A program made the translations under genes and the position numbers. Positions 26,501 to 33,764 of a DNA stretch of 64,000 nt are shown here, piece after piece (the first letter of the stretch is position 1; each line of letters starts with the position of its first letter). Below the pieces are notes generated by a model that worked only from the letters and a program-made list of their open reading frames with translations, was not told the origin of the DNA and searched no databases. The DNA lies in contig NZ_LT607752.1 of assembly GCF_900090265.1 (NCBI RefSeq), forward strand, positions 1,364,001 through 1,428,000, written 5' to 3'. The DNA is from Micromonospora rifamycinica (lineage in GTDB: Bacteria > Actinomycetota > Actinomycetes > Mycobacteriales > Micromonosporaceae).

Positions 26501-27848
26501 CCCACACCTCCAGGTAGCGGCTGCCCCGGCGCTGGGCGGCGTCCCAGTCGCCGTTGCGGCCGATCGACAGGTCGGTGGCGATCAGGAAGAACCGGTCCCC
26601 CTCCGGGCTGCGGATCAGGAACGGGTCGCGCAGGCCCAGCGTGCCGTGGGTCGACTCCAACCTGGGCTGGCCGCCGTTGACCTCGGTCCACTGGAGGGCG
26701 TTGTTGCCCCGGCTGGCGGCGAAGTAGATCTTCTCCCCGGCGATCGAGTTGCCGGTGAAGTAGCTGAACGCGTAGCCCGCGTAGGGCGCGGGGGCCGGCA
26801 GTTCCCGGACGGTCAGCGCGATGGTCCGTTCGGCGGTGGCGCTGCCGACGGTGACCGTGGCGGTCACCGGCACCGTCGTGTCGCCCGTGCCGTGCGCGGG
26901 ACGACGCACCACGCCGTCGGCGGTGACCACCTCCGGTCGGGCCGATCGCCAGCGGACCGTCGCGTCGTGCCGACCGGTGGTGGGCATGGTCAGGTTGCCG
27001 CGGACGTCGTCGGCGTGCACCAGGGACAGCGCGGCGGCGGCGGACTCGGCCCGGGTCTGGTCGGACTCCTCGGGTCGCACGATCGCGGCGACCTCGGCGG
27101 CGGTGAGCGCCCGGTCGTAGATCCGGAAGTTGGCCACCCGTCCCTTGAGGAACCGGTCGGTGGCGTAGGTGGACCGACCGAGGTGGTTGCTGGTGGTGAC
27201 GCCGTTGCCGACGGCGCTGGGCGGCACGGTGACGGCGGTGTTGCGGGCCACCTGCACGCCGTCGGCGTAGAGGGTGCCGGTGGTGCCGGTCTGGGTGTAG
27301 GTGACCGACTTCCACACCCCCCGGGTCAGGTTGCCGCCGGTGCCGGTGACCTTCTCGCCGGCCCAGTTGGTGGTGGTGATGCCGGCGCGGAACGCGTCGC
27401 CGCTGGCGAACAGGTAGCCGGTGCCGGCGGCGGAGGTGGCCGGGTTGCCCAGGCCCCACAGGAAGTACGGGGTCTGCTGGGTCGGGTCGACCATGACGTC
27501 GACCGCGACGGTGAGCGACGACCGGCCGGCGAGGATGTTGTCCGGCAGCTTGACGTGGTCGTCGACGCCGTCGAGCAGCAGCCCGTCCGGGCCGGTCCAG
27601 GTGCCGCCGCCGACCAGGGTGCCGTCGTTGCCGTGTCCGGAGGCGTCGGTGACCGTGGTGCCGGTGCGCTGGTCGAGGTCGTAACGCAGCAGCAGGCCGG
27701 CGGTGACGTCGGCGGCTGCCGCGTCGGCCGGTGTCGCCACGGCGGGGGTCAGCGCGGCGAGGAGGGTGAGCAGGGTGGCGGTGGCGAGGGTACGGGTGCG
27801 GCGGGGGGTGGGGGTGGTGTGGTGGTCCCGGGGAACTGCTGAGCGCAT
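23577..27848 (-). CDS. Secreted double-GH43 enzyme with two LamG domains
   Basis: A 1423-residue exported protein. Order by residue: signal peptide 1-46; LamG sandwich 47-260; an atrophied Ig-like domain about 262-350 (motif ADDVRGNLTMPTTGRH); first GH43 propeller about 355-670 (LRDPFLIRSPEGDRFF); second LamG about 675-890; a short linker domain about 900-970; second GH43 propeller about 977-1270 (NADPNIVRFGDTYYIYGTTD); C-terminal OmpL47-like repeats (YRLDGGEWTTWTG) to the end. The two LamG modules are clearly homologous, but the two GH43 domains are not near-identical, so two different bonds are probably cut. Tandem GH43 arabinofuranosidases of bifidobacteria acting on doubly substituted arabinoxylan have a comparable plan (family analogy only). 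A LacI-type operator lies 20 bases upstream. Confidence 0.86.
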   Translation of the reverse strand: MRSAVPRDHHTTPTPRRTRTLATATLLTLLAALTPAVATPADAAAADVTAGLLLRYDLDQRTGTTVTDASGHGNDGTLVGGGTWTGPDGLLLDGVDDHVKLPDNILAGRSSLTVAVDVMVDPTQQTPYFLWGLGNPATSAAGTGYLFASGDAFRAGITTTNWAGEKVTGTGGNLTRGVWKSVTYTQTGTTGTLYADGVQVARNTAVTVPPSAVGNGVTTSNHLGRSTYATDRFLKGRVANFRIYDRALTAAEVAAIVRPEESDQTRAESAAAALSLVHADDVRGNLTMPTTGRHDATVRWRSARPEVVTADGVVRRPAHGTGDTTVPVTATVTVGSATAERTIALTVRELPAPAPYAGYAFSYFTGNSIAGEKIYFAASRGNNALQWTEVNGGQPRLESTHGTLGLRDPFLIRSPEGDRFFLIATDLSIGRNGDWDAAQRRGSRYLEVWESTDLVNWSAQRHVEVSPPTAGNTWAPEAYWDAERGEYLVFWASKLFAENDPGHTGNTYNRMLAATTRDFVTFSPATVWQDRGESRIDSTMIREGDTYYRFTKDEGGGGTGCSDIIQEKSPSLTAVDLPGRPAWTMLDSCIGRDAGTSAVEGPTVFKANPGDTSGSRYYLFVDEYGGRGYIPLGTDDLARPDWKVPASYRLPASPRHGTVIPVTRAELDALTDAPPPVSANADGVVAHYRLDQTTGGTVTDDSGNGHHATLAGDARWDAGSLTLGGTDGHVDLPDNIMSGLDEITVSMDVNIAADQATPYFVWGLGNTDAAGVGNGYLFTTGNDYRTSISLGNWTGEQTVTGGRALPRAAWKTLTYTLNRAGTARLYLDGVRVAEKTGLTVAPGDIGGGRTTANYLGRSQYASDRYLKGRIRDFSLYNRALSDAEVAALGSNGTSVVAVELDSLKVPAVVDAAAGTITLPVRPGTDLTSLAPRYLVAPTSTVRPAGPRNYTRPVAVTVTSAAGATRVWTVRAVPMNTPVLPGFNADPNIVRFGDTYYIYGTTDGFPGWSSSTFTVWSSRNLVDWTAHDTILDLGPDISWADTNAWAPAAIEKNGKYYLYFSAQQNIGVAVADSPLGPFVDPLGRPLVSKADYGNAQQIDPAVFTDDDGKSYLYWGNGTPYVVPLNDDMISYDVARRVRLTGLTGFREGLFLNKRNGVYYLSWSIDDTGSENYRVGYGTGSSPLGPFTSRGEILGKDPGQGILGTGHHSIIQVPGTDDWYVAYHRFAVPGGDGTHRETTIDRLYFADDGTIIPVVPTLSGVEPLRYRGGQPRLRITDPGADGWYGANAALTLAHGELIRLVEYQIDGGGWFPYREPVALPAGRHTIEYRAQGVNLFWSEPWSVPVRVDRVAPTAGAALVDRTLVVTGRDTDSGVARLEYRLDGGEWTTWTGPVPLDDQAHGVRYRAVDVAGNVGEVGVLRIPAVR

Positions 27849-27867
27849 GGGGGATTCCTCGGTGTCA

Positions 27868-27881
27868 TGTGAGCGTTAACA
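27868..27881. promoter_or_regulatory. LacI-type operator of the double-GH43 gene
   Basis: TGTGAGCGTTAACA, 20 bases upstream of the ATG at 27848. On the minus strand TTGACG (27913-27918) with TGACAAT 17 bases later is a plausible promoter, placing the operator just after the transcription start. Confidence 0.7.
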
Positions 27882-28020
27882 GGCTGGAATTGTCAGCGCA
27901 ACAAACAGACCCCGTCAAGGAGACGAACCCCGCCGCTGCGCTGCGCTCACAACCGCTCACCGCCCGGCCACCCGACACCCGCCCCGACCCCCGTCGAGCG
28001 ACCGGAACCGCCCCGGCGGA

Positions 28021-28335
28021 CTACTTGATCCTGCGGGTGGACCGGACCACGATGTCGGCGTACTCCGGGTGCCGGCCCAACCAGTCACTGAGGAACGGGC
28101 AGATCGGCACCACCGTCCGCCCCCGGGCGCGGGCGTCGTCCATGACCGCGCGGGCCAGCGTCGAGCCGACCCCCCGGCCCTCGAAGGCCGGATCGACCTC
28201 GGTGTGCGTGTAGGCGATGATGGCGCCGGTCAGCTGGTAGGTGACCAGCCCGGCCAGCGCACCGGTCTCGTCGCGCGCCTCGAACCGCTCCCGGTCCGGC
28301 GCGTCTGTCACAGTCAACTCCACCGGACCATCCAA
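28021..28335 (-). CDS. Small GNAT-type acetyltransferase (YidJ-like)
   Basis: A 104-residue minimal GNAT of the type with only the acetyl-CoA-binding core. The pyrophosphate-binding loop reads EGRGVGSTLARAVMDDARARG, followed by PICPFLSDWLGRHPEYADIV, the usual Cys-containing C-terminal motif of this group. The acceptor substrate is unknown. It is divergent from the next GNAT gene with a 113-base gap and seems unrelated to the sugar genes. Confidence 0.85.
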   Translation of the reverse strand: MDGPVELTVTDAPDRERFEARDETGALAGLVTYQLTGAIIAYTHTEVDPAFEGRGVGSTLARAVMDDARARGRTVVPICPFLSDWLGRHPEYADIVVRSTRRIK

Positions 28336-28448
28336 ACACGCCGGACGCGGGGGCAGCGACGAACGCCCGCAGGGGGCTGACGGTGCACTGGGGTCGTCGG
28401 CGGAAATGACCGTCGGTCACGACGGTGGGTGGGCTAGAGTCCCGCCGC

Positions 28449-29009
28449 ATGGACGGCACCACGCTCCGCACCCCCCGCCTTCACCTGCGCCCGGTACGCG
28501 ACGGCGACGTCGACCGGCTCCTCGAGTACCGCAACCTCCCCGAGGTCACCTACTGGCTGCTGCGCACCGAGGTGGAGCCGGCGGCGTTCCGGGCGGCCTG
28601 GCGGCGGGCGGCGGCGGACCCCGACGACCACAGCATGGCGGTCACCCTGGACGACCGGCTGATCGGCACCGTCTCGCTGGAGCTGCTGGACGGGATGGGG
28701 CAGCCCGGCATGCCGACCCGCACGGAGGCCGCACTCGGCTACGTCTTCGACCCGGCGCACCGGGGCCACGGCTACGCGACCGAGGCGGTCGTCGCGGTGC
28801 TGGCTCACGCGTTCACCGGGTTGGGGGTCCGCCGGATCACCGCCGGGTGCTTCGCCGACAACCTCGCCTCGGTGCGGGTGCTGGAGAAGGTCGGGATGCG
28901 CCGGGAGCAGCACGGCGTCGGTGACTCCTGGCACGCCGAACGGGGCTGGGTGGACGGCTACACCTACGCGCTGGACGTCGACACGTGGCGCAGCGCAGCC
29001 CGTCGGTGA
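28449..29009 (+). CDS. GNAT acetyltransferase, RimJ/RimL type
   Basis: A 186-residue protein with the RimL-like opening LRTPRLHLRPVRDGDVDRLL, the acetyl-CoA loop HRGHGYATEAVVAVL and the closing region RVLEKVGMRREQH. Members acetylate protein N-termini, aminoglycosides or small amines; none can be chosen here. It converges with the YdeI-like gene, only 4 bases apart, with no terminator between them. Confidence 0.87.
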   Translation: MDGTTLRTPRLHLRPVRDGDVDRLLEYRNLPEVTYWLLRTEVEPAAFRAAWRRAAADPDDHSMAVTLDDRLIGTVSLELLDGMGQPGMPTRTEAALGYVFDPAHRGHGYATEAVVAVLAHAFTGLGVRRITAGCFADNLASVRVLEKVGMRREQHGVGDSWHAERGWVDGYTYALDVDTWRSAARR

Positions 29010-29013
29010 CCAC

Positions 29014-29619
29014 TCACGGCGTGTGCGGCGGCCGGGCCTTCTGCGGGTGGAGCGTCTCCTGGCGGGCCAGCATCGCGACGAACTCGTCGATCTTCCGCTC
29101 CCGGGTCTGCGCCCGTTTGACGGCGTTGAGGCGGTGGGTGAGCGCGAACCGGTTGGCACTGGTCAGCACGTCGAACATGGCCTGGGCGGCGGGGTCGGCG
29201 GCGATGGCGGCGAGCAGGTCGGCGGGTACCTGCGACTCCGAGGGCGGGGCGTAGGCGGCGGCCCACCGCCCGTCGGCCCGGGCGGCCGCCACCGCGGCGC
29301 GGCCCGAGGGCTGCATCCGGCCCTGCTCCTCCAGCCGGGCCACGTGGGCGACGTTGCGTTGCGACCAGGAGCTGCGTGCCCGGCGGGGGGTGAACCTGAT
29401 CCAGGAGCTCTCCTGGTCCCGCTTGCGGGCCTGCCCGTCGATCCAGCCGAAGCACAACCCCTCGTCGACCGCCTGCTGCCAGGTCAGGGTGGTGACGGTG
29501 CCGCCCTTGCGGGTCAGGGCGAGCCACACGCCGGGTGAGGTGTCGTGGTGGGCCGTCAGCCAGGCGCGCAACGCGTCCGCGTCGGCAACGATCAACTCGT
29601 CCAGTTCCGCGCTCACCAT
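29014..29619 (-). CDS. YdeI/OmpD-associated family protein
   Basis: A 201-residue cytoplasmic protein with the family motifs GVWLALTRKG, DEGLCFGWIDGQ and the C-terminal block YAPPSESQVPADLL, ending in the conserved ETLHPQK. The biochemical role of the family is not established. No signal peptide or membrane segment. It lies in the short non-sugar segment between the double-GH43 and GH30 genes. Confidence 0.82.
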   Translation of the reverse strand: MVSAELDELIVADADALRAWLTAHHDTSPGVWLALTRKGGTVTTLTWQQAVDEGLCFGWIDGQARKRDQESSWIRFTPRRARSSWSQRNVAHVARLEEQGRMQPSGRAAVAAARADGRWAAAYAPPSESQVPADLLAAIAADPAAQAMFDVLTSANRFALTHRLNAVKRAQTRERKIDEFVAMLARQETLHPQKARPPHTP

Positions 29620-29744
29620 GCCGGCAGGTTAGCCGCTACCGGTGACATTCCCACCCGGTCCGGTGCCTCGTCGGCCGGTCGACGTAGCCGCCCACCCGCG
29701 CCGCACCGGGCCGGCCGCCGGGACGCGGGCCGGTCGGGTCCGGT

Positions 29745-30347
29745 TCACCGGCCGGGTACCCGGAGACCGTCGACCAGGACGGCCAGCAGGCGCGGCCCCC
29801 GGCTGTCGAGTTCGGCGTCGTCCACCCGGGAGAGCCAACCGATCAGGACGATGACGTCCCGGGCCTCGACGTCGGCGCGGATGCTGCCGGCCGAGCGGCC
29901 GGCGGCGAGCAGCAGCTCCACGGCTTCGCCGATCGGGCCGAGGCTGTGCGCGGCGAGGTCACGCCAGGTCGCCGCCTCGACGGCCGCGAACACGTCCCGC
30001 TTGACCCGGGCGTAGGCGGCCACCCGGTCGAACCAGGCGGCCAACGCCGCCACCGGCGGGTGGGTGGCCAGCAGGCGCGGGGCCGCGGCGACCAGGTCGT
30101 CGACCTCGTTGCGGTACACCTCGACGAGCAGGTCCTCCCGGGTGGGGAAGTGCCGGTACAGGGTGCCCTGCCCGATGCCGCAGGCCTTCGCCACCGCGTT
30201 GAGTTTCAGCTCGCCCGGTTCGTGCACCAGGTCGCGGGCCGCGCGCAGGATGCGGTCGCGGTTGCGTCGCGCGTCGGCGCGGGACGCCGCCGCGCCCTTG
30301 ACAGAAGCGGACACGTGTCCGCTAAGCTCGTCGGGGTAACCGGACAT
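29745..30347 (-). CDS. TetR family regulator
   Basis: A 200-residue TetR protein with the DNA-binding helix-turn-helix LNAVAKACGIGQGTLYRHFP (about residues 48-67) and a helical effector domain. It is divergent from the SDR gene by 26 bases, and two related palindromes lie at and inside its 5' end, so it very likely represses itself and the SDR. The start is uncertain: the ATG at 30347 lies inside one palindrome and the GTG at 30314 inside the other, and neither has a strong ribosome site. The ligand is unknown. Confidence 0.85.
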   Translation of the reverse strand: MSGYPDELSGHVSASVKGAAASRADARRNRDRILRAARDLVHEPGELKLNAVAKACGIGQGTLYRHFPTREDLLVEVYRNEVDDLVAAAPRLLATHPPVAALAAWFDRVAAYARVKRDVFAAVEAATWRDLAAHSLGPIGEAVELLLAAGRSAGSIRADVEARDVIVLIGWLSRVDDAELDSRGPRLLAVLVDGLRVPGR

Positions 30348-30353
30348 GTGTCC
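30308..30353. promoter_or_regulatory. Twin TetR operators
   Basis: CGGACACGTGTCCG (30308-30321) is a perfect 14-base palindrome. GGACATGTGTCC (30342-30353) has the same 5-base arms GGACA/TGTCC. Their centres are about 33 bases apart, close to three helical turns, so two repressor dimers could bind the same face. Confidence 0.7.
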
Positions 30354-30373
30354 ACTCTACCCTGAGGAGCGTC

Positions 30374-31114
30374 ATGACCATCCCCGGAAAGGTCGTCGCC
30401 ATCACCGGCGCCAGCAGCGGCATCGGCGCGGCGACCGCCCGCCACCTCGCCGCGCTCGGCGCGTCGGTCGTCCTCGGTGCCCGCCGCACCGACCGGCTCG
30501 ACCGCCTGGTCGCCGAGATCGAGACCGCCGGCGGCACGGCGGTCGCCGCCCGGGTGGACGTCACCACCCCGGACGACCTGCGGTCCCTGGTCGCCCTCGC
30601 CGTCGAGCGGTTCGGTCGGCTGGACGTCCTGGTGGGCAACGCCGGGGTCAGCAGGCTCAGCACCGTCGCCGAGCTGGACGTCGAGGGCTGGTCGGCGATG
30701 GTCGACGTGAACGTCAAGGGCGTCCTGCACGGGATCGCCGCCGCCCTGCCCGTCTTCACCCGCCAGGGCAGCGGTCACCTCGTCACGGTCGTCTCGACCT
30801 CCGGCCTGAAGATCACTCCCACCCAGGCGGTGTACGCCGGGACGAAGAACGCGGTGCGGACCCTACTGGAGGGCCTGCGGCAGGAGAGCACCACCGGAGC
30901 GCTGCGGACCACCTCGATCTCCCCCGGTTACGTGCGTACCGAACTCGTCGACCAGGCCATCGACGACCCCGGGGTACGCGAGGAGGTGCAGCGGACCATG
31001 GCCGAGATCGGCCTCGACCCCGGCGCGGTCGCCCGCGCGATCACCTTCGCCATCGACCAACCCGACGACGTCGAGATCGGCGACCTGACCATCCGGCCGA
31101 CCCGCCAGGGCTGA
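30374..31114 (+). CDS. Short-chain dehydrogenase/reductase
   Basis: A 246-residue classical SDR. The cofactor site is TGASSGIGAAT with the acidic/basic selector in VLGARRTDR, suggesting NADP. The structural NAGV motif is present, and the active site has Ser in VVSTSG and Tyr-Lys in YAGTKNA. GAGGAG lies 6 bases before the ATG. It is divergent from, and probably repressed by, the adjacent TetR protein. The substrate is unknown. Confidence 0.9.
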   Translation: MTIPGKVVAITGASSGIGAATARHLAALGASVVLGARRTDRLDRLVAEIETAGGTAVAARVDVTTPDDLRSLVALAVERFGRLDVLVGNAGVSRLSTVAELDVEGWSAMVDVNVKGVLHGIAAALPVFTRQGSGHLVTVVSTSGLKITPTQAVYAGTKNAVRTLLEGLRQESTTGALRTTSISPGYVRTELVDQAIDDPGVREEVQRTMAEIGLDPGAVARAITFAIDQPDDVEIGDLTIRPTRQG

Positions 31115-31132
31115 GGGTGGGGTCGGCCCGGA

Positions 31133-31183
31133 GGTGACCCCGGCCAGCTCCGCCACCCGTCCCACGGTCAGGCGTTCGTCCAC
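31133..31183 (-). pseudogene. Fragment of a MerR-type regulator N-terminus
   Basis: A minus-strand frame starting at a GTG (31183) reads DERLTVGRVAELAGVT, which closely matches the first helix-turn-helix of MerR proteins. After 17 codons the similarity stops and the frame continues into unrelated sequence overlapping the SDR 3' end. It looks like a leftover of a deleted gene, though a match this short could be chance. Confidence 0.4.
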
Positions 31184-31234
31184 GGCACCGACCAGCTGCC
31201 CGCACGCCACCCGAGGAGCGAGCGCCCGCAACGG

Positions 31235-31266
31235 GTACGGCCGCCGCGGTGCCGCGGCGGCCGTAC
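31235..31266. terminator. Hairpin between SDR and GH30 genes
   Basis: Fifteen-base perfect arms GTACGGCCGCCGCGG (31235-31249) and complement (31252-31266) separated by TG. It lies 20 bases after the minus-strand GH30 stop and can serve the convergent SDR as well. Confidence 0.68.
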
Positions 31267-31286
31267 GGGTTGCTCCGGTCGGCCGG

Positions 31287-33005
31287 TCAGACCACGGTGC
31301 AGGGGATGCCGTTGAGGGTGAAGGCGGTCGGCTCGGCGGTGTTGCCGGTGTGGCTGCCCTGGAAGCCGATCTCGATGGTCGCCCCGGGGGCGATCGTGCC
31401 GTTGTAGCTGACGTTGCGGGCGCTCACCTGGCCGCTGCTCGGCGAGATGGTGGAGCTCCAGGCCGAGGTGACCGACTGACCCGACGGCAGCGTGAAGGCC
31501 AGCGTCCAGCCGTCGATCGCCGAGGTGCCGGTGTTGGTGATGCTGATACTGGCGGTGAAGCCGGAGTCCCAGGTGTTCATCGTGTAGGCGACCCGGGGTC
31601 CGCTCCCACCGGACGTCGGGGTGGGGGTCGGCGTCGGGGTCGGGGTCGGGGTCGGCGTGGGGGTGGGCGTGTTGGTGGGCGTGGGGGTCGGCGTGGTGCC
31701 GCTGATGCTGGTCACGAACGTCATCACGCTGCGCGCGGGCAGGCTGACGGTCAGCGAGCCGTTCGACATGGTGAGCGCGCTCTGCGGCGCGACGTTCCGG
31801 CTCCCGTCGGTCAGCCAGTTCGCGACGCTGCTGGACCCGGTGACGCCCGAGATGTTGAACTGCTGGCTCACCGACGAGGTGTTCTTGTTGACCGCGACGA
31901 TGACGACGCTGTTGCCGCTGCGGTACGCCGAGACGTAGACGTTCGTCGCCGGGTTCGCCGTGGCGTCGATCCGCACGTGTCCCGGGCGGACGAACCTGGC
32001 GAAGTGCGCCATCATCGCGCCCCGCTTGCTGATCTGGCCGTCCTCACGCATGGGGCCGTAGCTGCGCCGCAGGTACCACCAGACGTAGGTCTGGAACTCG
32101 GCGTCGACCATGGAGCGGTGGATGTGCTCGCCGACGTCGAGCGCCTCCGGCCAGGCGTCACCCGAGTTCGCGTTGCTGTTCGGGTAGTAGACCTCGGTCA
32201 TCCACAGTTCCTTGCCCGCGCCCTTCTGCTTGAACAGCGGGTACGGGAAGTTGGAGTACGAGGTCCCGTACAGGTGAGCCCCGATGATGTCGACGTTCGC
32301 CAGCGCGGTGGCGTCGTTGAGGATCGGGTCGGACATCGACTTGACGTACTGGAACGACTCCGGAGCCATCACCCGGGTGCTGATCACCCCGGAGTTCTCC
32401 TTGAGGAACTTGATGATCTCGGCGGAGGTCCACCACGTCCAGTCGTGGGCGTAGTCGGGCTCGTTCTGCACCGAGATGCTGTAGAGGTTGACCCCGTTGT
32501 TGCGCATGTAGACGGTGAAGTCGTTCAGGTGCTGCGCGTAGGCGGCGTACGAACTGGCCCGCAGCCGCTTCGCGTTGGTCTGGCTGCCCCGGGTGAACGT
32601 CTCGATCATGCTGGCCGGCGGGTTCCACGGTGACGCGAAGACGGTCACCCCGAGTTCGGCGGCACGCTTCGCGGTCGCCAGGTCACGGCTGAAGTCCGCC
32701 TGGCTCTCGCCGACCGGGATCCGCAGCACGGAGAAGCCGAGCCGCCCCTCACCGGTGCCGAATGCCGTCTCCCGCTGGGCGGCGGTCAGGTCGCCGATCC
32801 AGGCCGCGTGGACCATCGCCCCGAAGCCCTTGATCGTCTGCCGCTGCGCCGACGGGTTGATGCTGGCCGGCGCGGCCGAGGCTTCGCTGGCCCCGATGAC
32901 CGCCGTGGCCGCCGCGACCGGCACGGCCCCGATCGTCGTCAGGACGGCCCGGCGGCTGAGCCGCCTTCGCTCGTCGCCCACCGGCGCGTTCTGCTCCTGC
33001 GTCAT
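31287..33005 (-). CDS. xynC: Secreted GH30_8 glucuronoxylanase with CBM2
   Basis: An endo-xylanase that cuts next to glucuronic acid substituents. The 572 residues start with a Tat-type signal ([13 protein letters not shown]), then the GH30 domain with acid/base E182 (SVQNEPDY) and nucleophile E271 (LWMTEVYYP). The motif [13 protein letters not shown] is the subfamily 8 segment whose arginine contacts glucuronate. A (Thr-Pro)n linker near residues 432-462 leads to a C-terminal CBM2. AGGAGG lies 8 bases before the ATG at 33005; the longer upstream frame runs across the promoter. Products would be aldouronic acids, the substrate of the GH67 operon. Confidence 0.94.
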   Translation of the reverse strand: MTQEQNAPVGDERRRLSRRAVLTTIGAVPVAAATAVIGASEASAAPASINPSAQRQTIKGFGAMVHAAWIGDLTAAQRETAFGTGEGRLGFSVLRIPVGESQADFSRDLATAKRAAELGVTVFASPWNPPASMIETFTRGSQTNAKRLRASSYAAYAQHLNDFTVYMRNNGVNLYSISVQNEPDYAHDWTWWTSAEIIKFLKENSGVISTRVMAPESFQYVKSMSDPILNDATALANVDIIGAHLYGTSYSNFPYPLFKQKGAGKELWMTEVYYPNSNANSGDAWPEALDVGEHIHRSMVDAEFQTYVWWYLRRSYGPMREDGQISKRGAMMAHFARFVRPGHVRIDATANPATNVYVSAYRSGNSVVIVAVNKNTSSVSQQFNISGVTGSSSVANWLTDGSRNVAPQSALTMSNGSLTVSLPARSVMTFVTSISGTTPTPTPTNTPTPTPTPTPTPTPTPTPTSGGSGPRVAYTMNTWDSGFTASISITNTGTSAIDGWTLAFTLPSGQSVTSAWSSTISPSSGQVSARNVSYNGTIAPGATIEIGFQGSHTGNTAEPTAFTLNGIPCTVV

Positions 33006-33065
33006 GGTGCGTCCTCCTGCGTGGTGGTGGTGGTGACACTTTCGATTTCTATCGACTGACTTCAT

Positions 33066-33115
33066 TGTTAACGTTAACCGCCCGGACTCTAGTTTCCTCC
33101 ATCGACGCCGGTCAA
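33066..33115 (-). promoter_or_regulatory. GH30 promoter and LacI-type operator
   Basis: On the minus strand TTGACC (33110-33115) and TAGAGT (33086-33091) are 18 bases apart. The perfect palindrome GTTAACGTTAAC (33067-33078) follows, inside the broader operator TGTTAACGTTAACC, and lies 61 bases before the ATG. Confidence 0.72.
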
Positions 33116-33251
33116 GGAAGGCTCTCCGCCACCCGGTCCCACCTGCGCAGACGCGCCACAACGCCAGCCGTCGAATCGACAGGCGACGATCGAGCCGACC
33201 ACCCGGCAATCGGGTCGGCCGGACCCCGGACACGCCACTTCACCGCCCGGT

Positions 33252-33315
33252 GGAACGTCGACCCGGCGGGGACGGTCACCACGCGCGGAACGTCGACCCG
33301 ACGGGGACGGTCACC
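33252..33315. repeat. Two-copy 29-base direct repeat
   Basis: Units starting GGAACGTCGACCCG at 33252 and 33287 (period 35) match over 29 bases with one difference. They lie in the 350-base non-coding gap between the divergent GH30 and small-protein genes, in which I see no other clear element besides the GH30 promoter. Confidence 0.75.
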
Positions 33316-33464
33316 GCACCGGGAAACGCGGTCCGTCGACATCGGAAGGGGCGGTAAACGGGCATTGACCTGCATGGCTTCATGATGCCGAGATCAACTT
33401 GTCACGTTGGTGACACGATCCGGCTCGACAGTGGGTCATCGTCGCCCACCCCTCAAGGAGCGTC

Positions 33465-33764
33465 ATGGCCCCCACCCCACCGACCGACGCCGAGCTGGAC
33501 GTCCTCATCCGCGCCCGCCTCGCGTCGCTCGGCATCGACCTCGGCCAGCTGCCCGCCGGCACCACCGCCGACCCGCAGACCGGCTCCCCCGGGCAGGACA
33601 CCGTGCTGGCCTCGTTGCGCTCGTTCGTCCGTAGCACGGTCGGCACCCTCGCCGCCTACCAGCCGCCTGCCCCGGCGGGCACCGACCCGGTCGTGGCCAG
33701 GGCGTTGTCCCAGCAGCCCGCGCCGATGCTCTACCCCTCGATCAGCACGGAATGGCGGAAGTGA
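33465..33764 (+). CDS. Small protein of unknown function coupled to the Tat amidase
   Basis: A 99-residue protein I do not recognise with confidence. It has an acidic helical N-terminus (TDAELDVLIRARLASLGIDL), a Gly/Pro-rich middle and a C-terminus PAPMLYPSISTEWRK, with no signal peptide or membrane segment. AAGGAG precedes the ATG by 6 bases. Its TGA overlaps the following amidase ATG (TGATG), so the two are made together. AtzG/DUF4089-type small partners of amidases are a possible analogy, but they are shorter and the resemblance is only positional. Confidence 0.75.
   Translation: MAPTPPTDAELDVLIRARLASLGIDLGQLPAGTTADPQTGSPGQDTVLASLRSFVRSTVGTLAAYQPPAPAGTDPVVARALSQQPAPMLYPSISTEWRK

Noticed and set aside
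23466..27842. A 1458-codon plus-strand frame opposite the double-GH43 gene
   Set aside because: Composition is that of a shadow frame; the minus strand has clear LamG and GH43 domains with a signal peptide.
28021..31114. Genomic island or transposon between the hydrolase units
   Set aside because: No terminal inverted repeats, integrase, tRNA or change in base composition; only small ordinary genes are present.
31621..31700. GTCGGG-type repeat
   Set aside because: It is the (Thr-Pro)n linker of the GH30-CBM2 protein read on the other strand.
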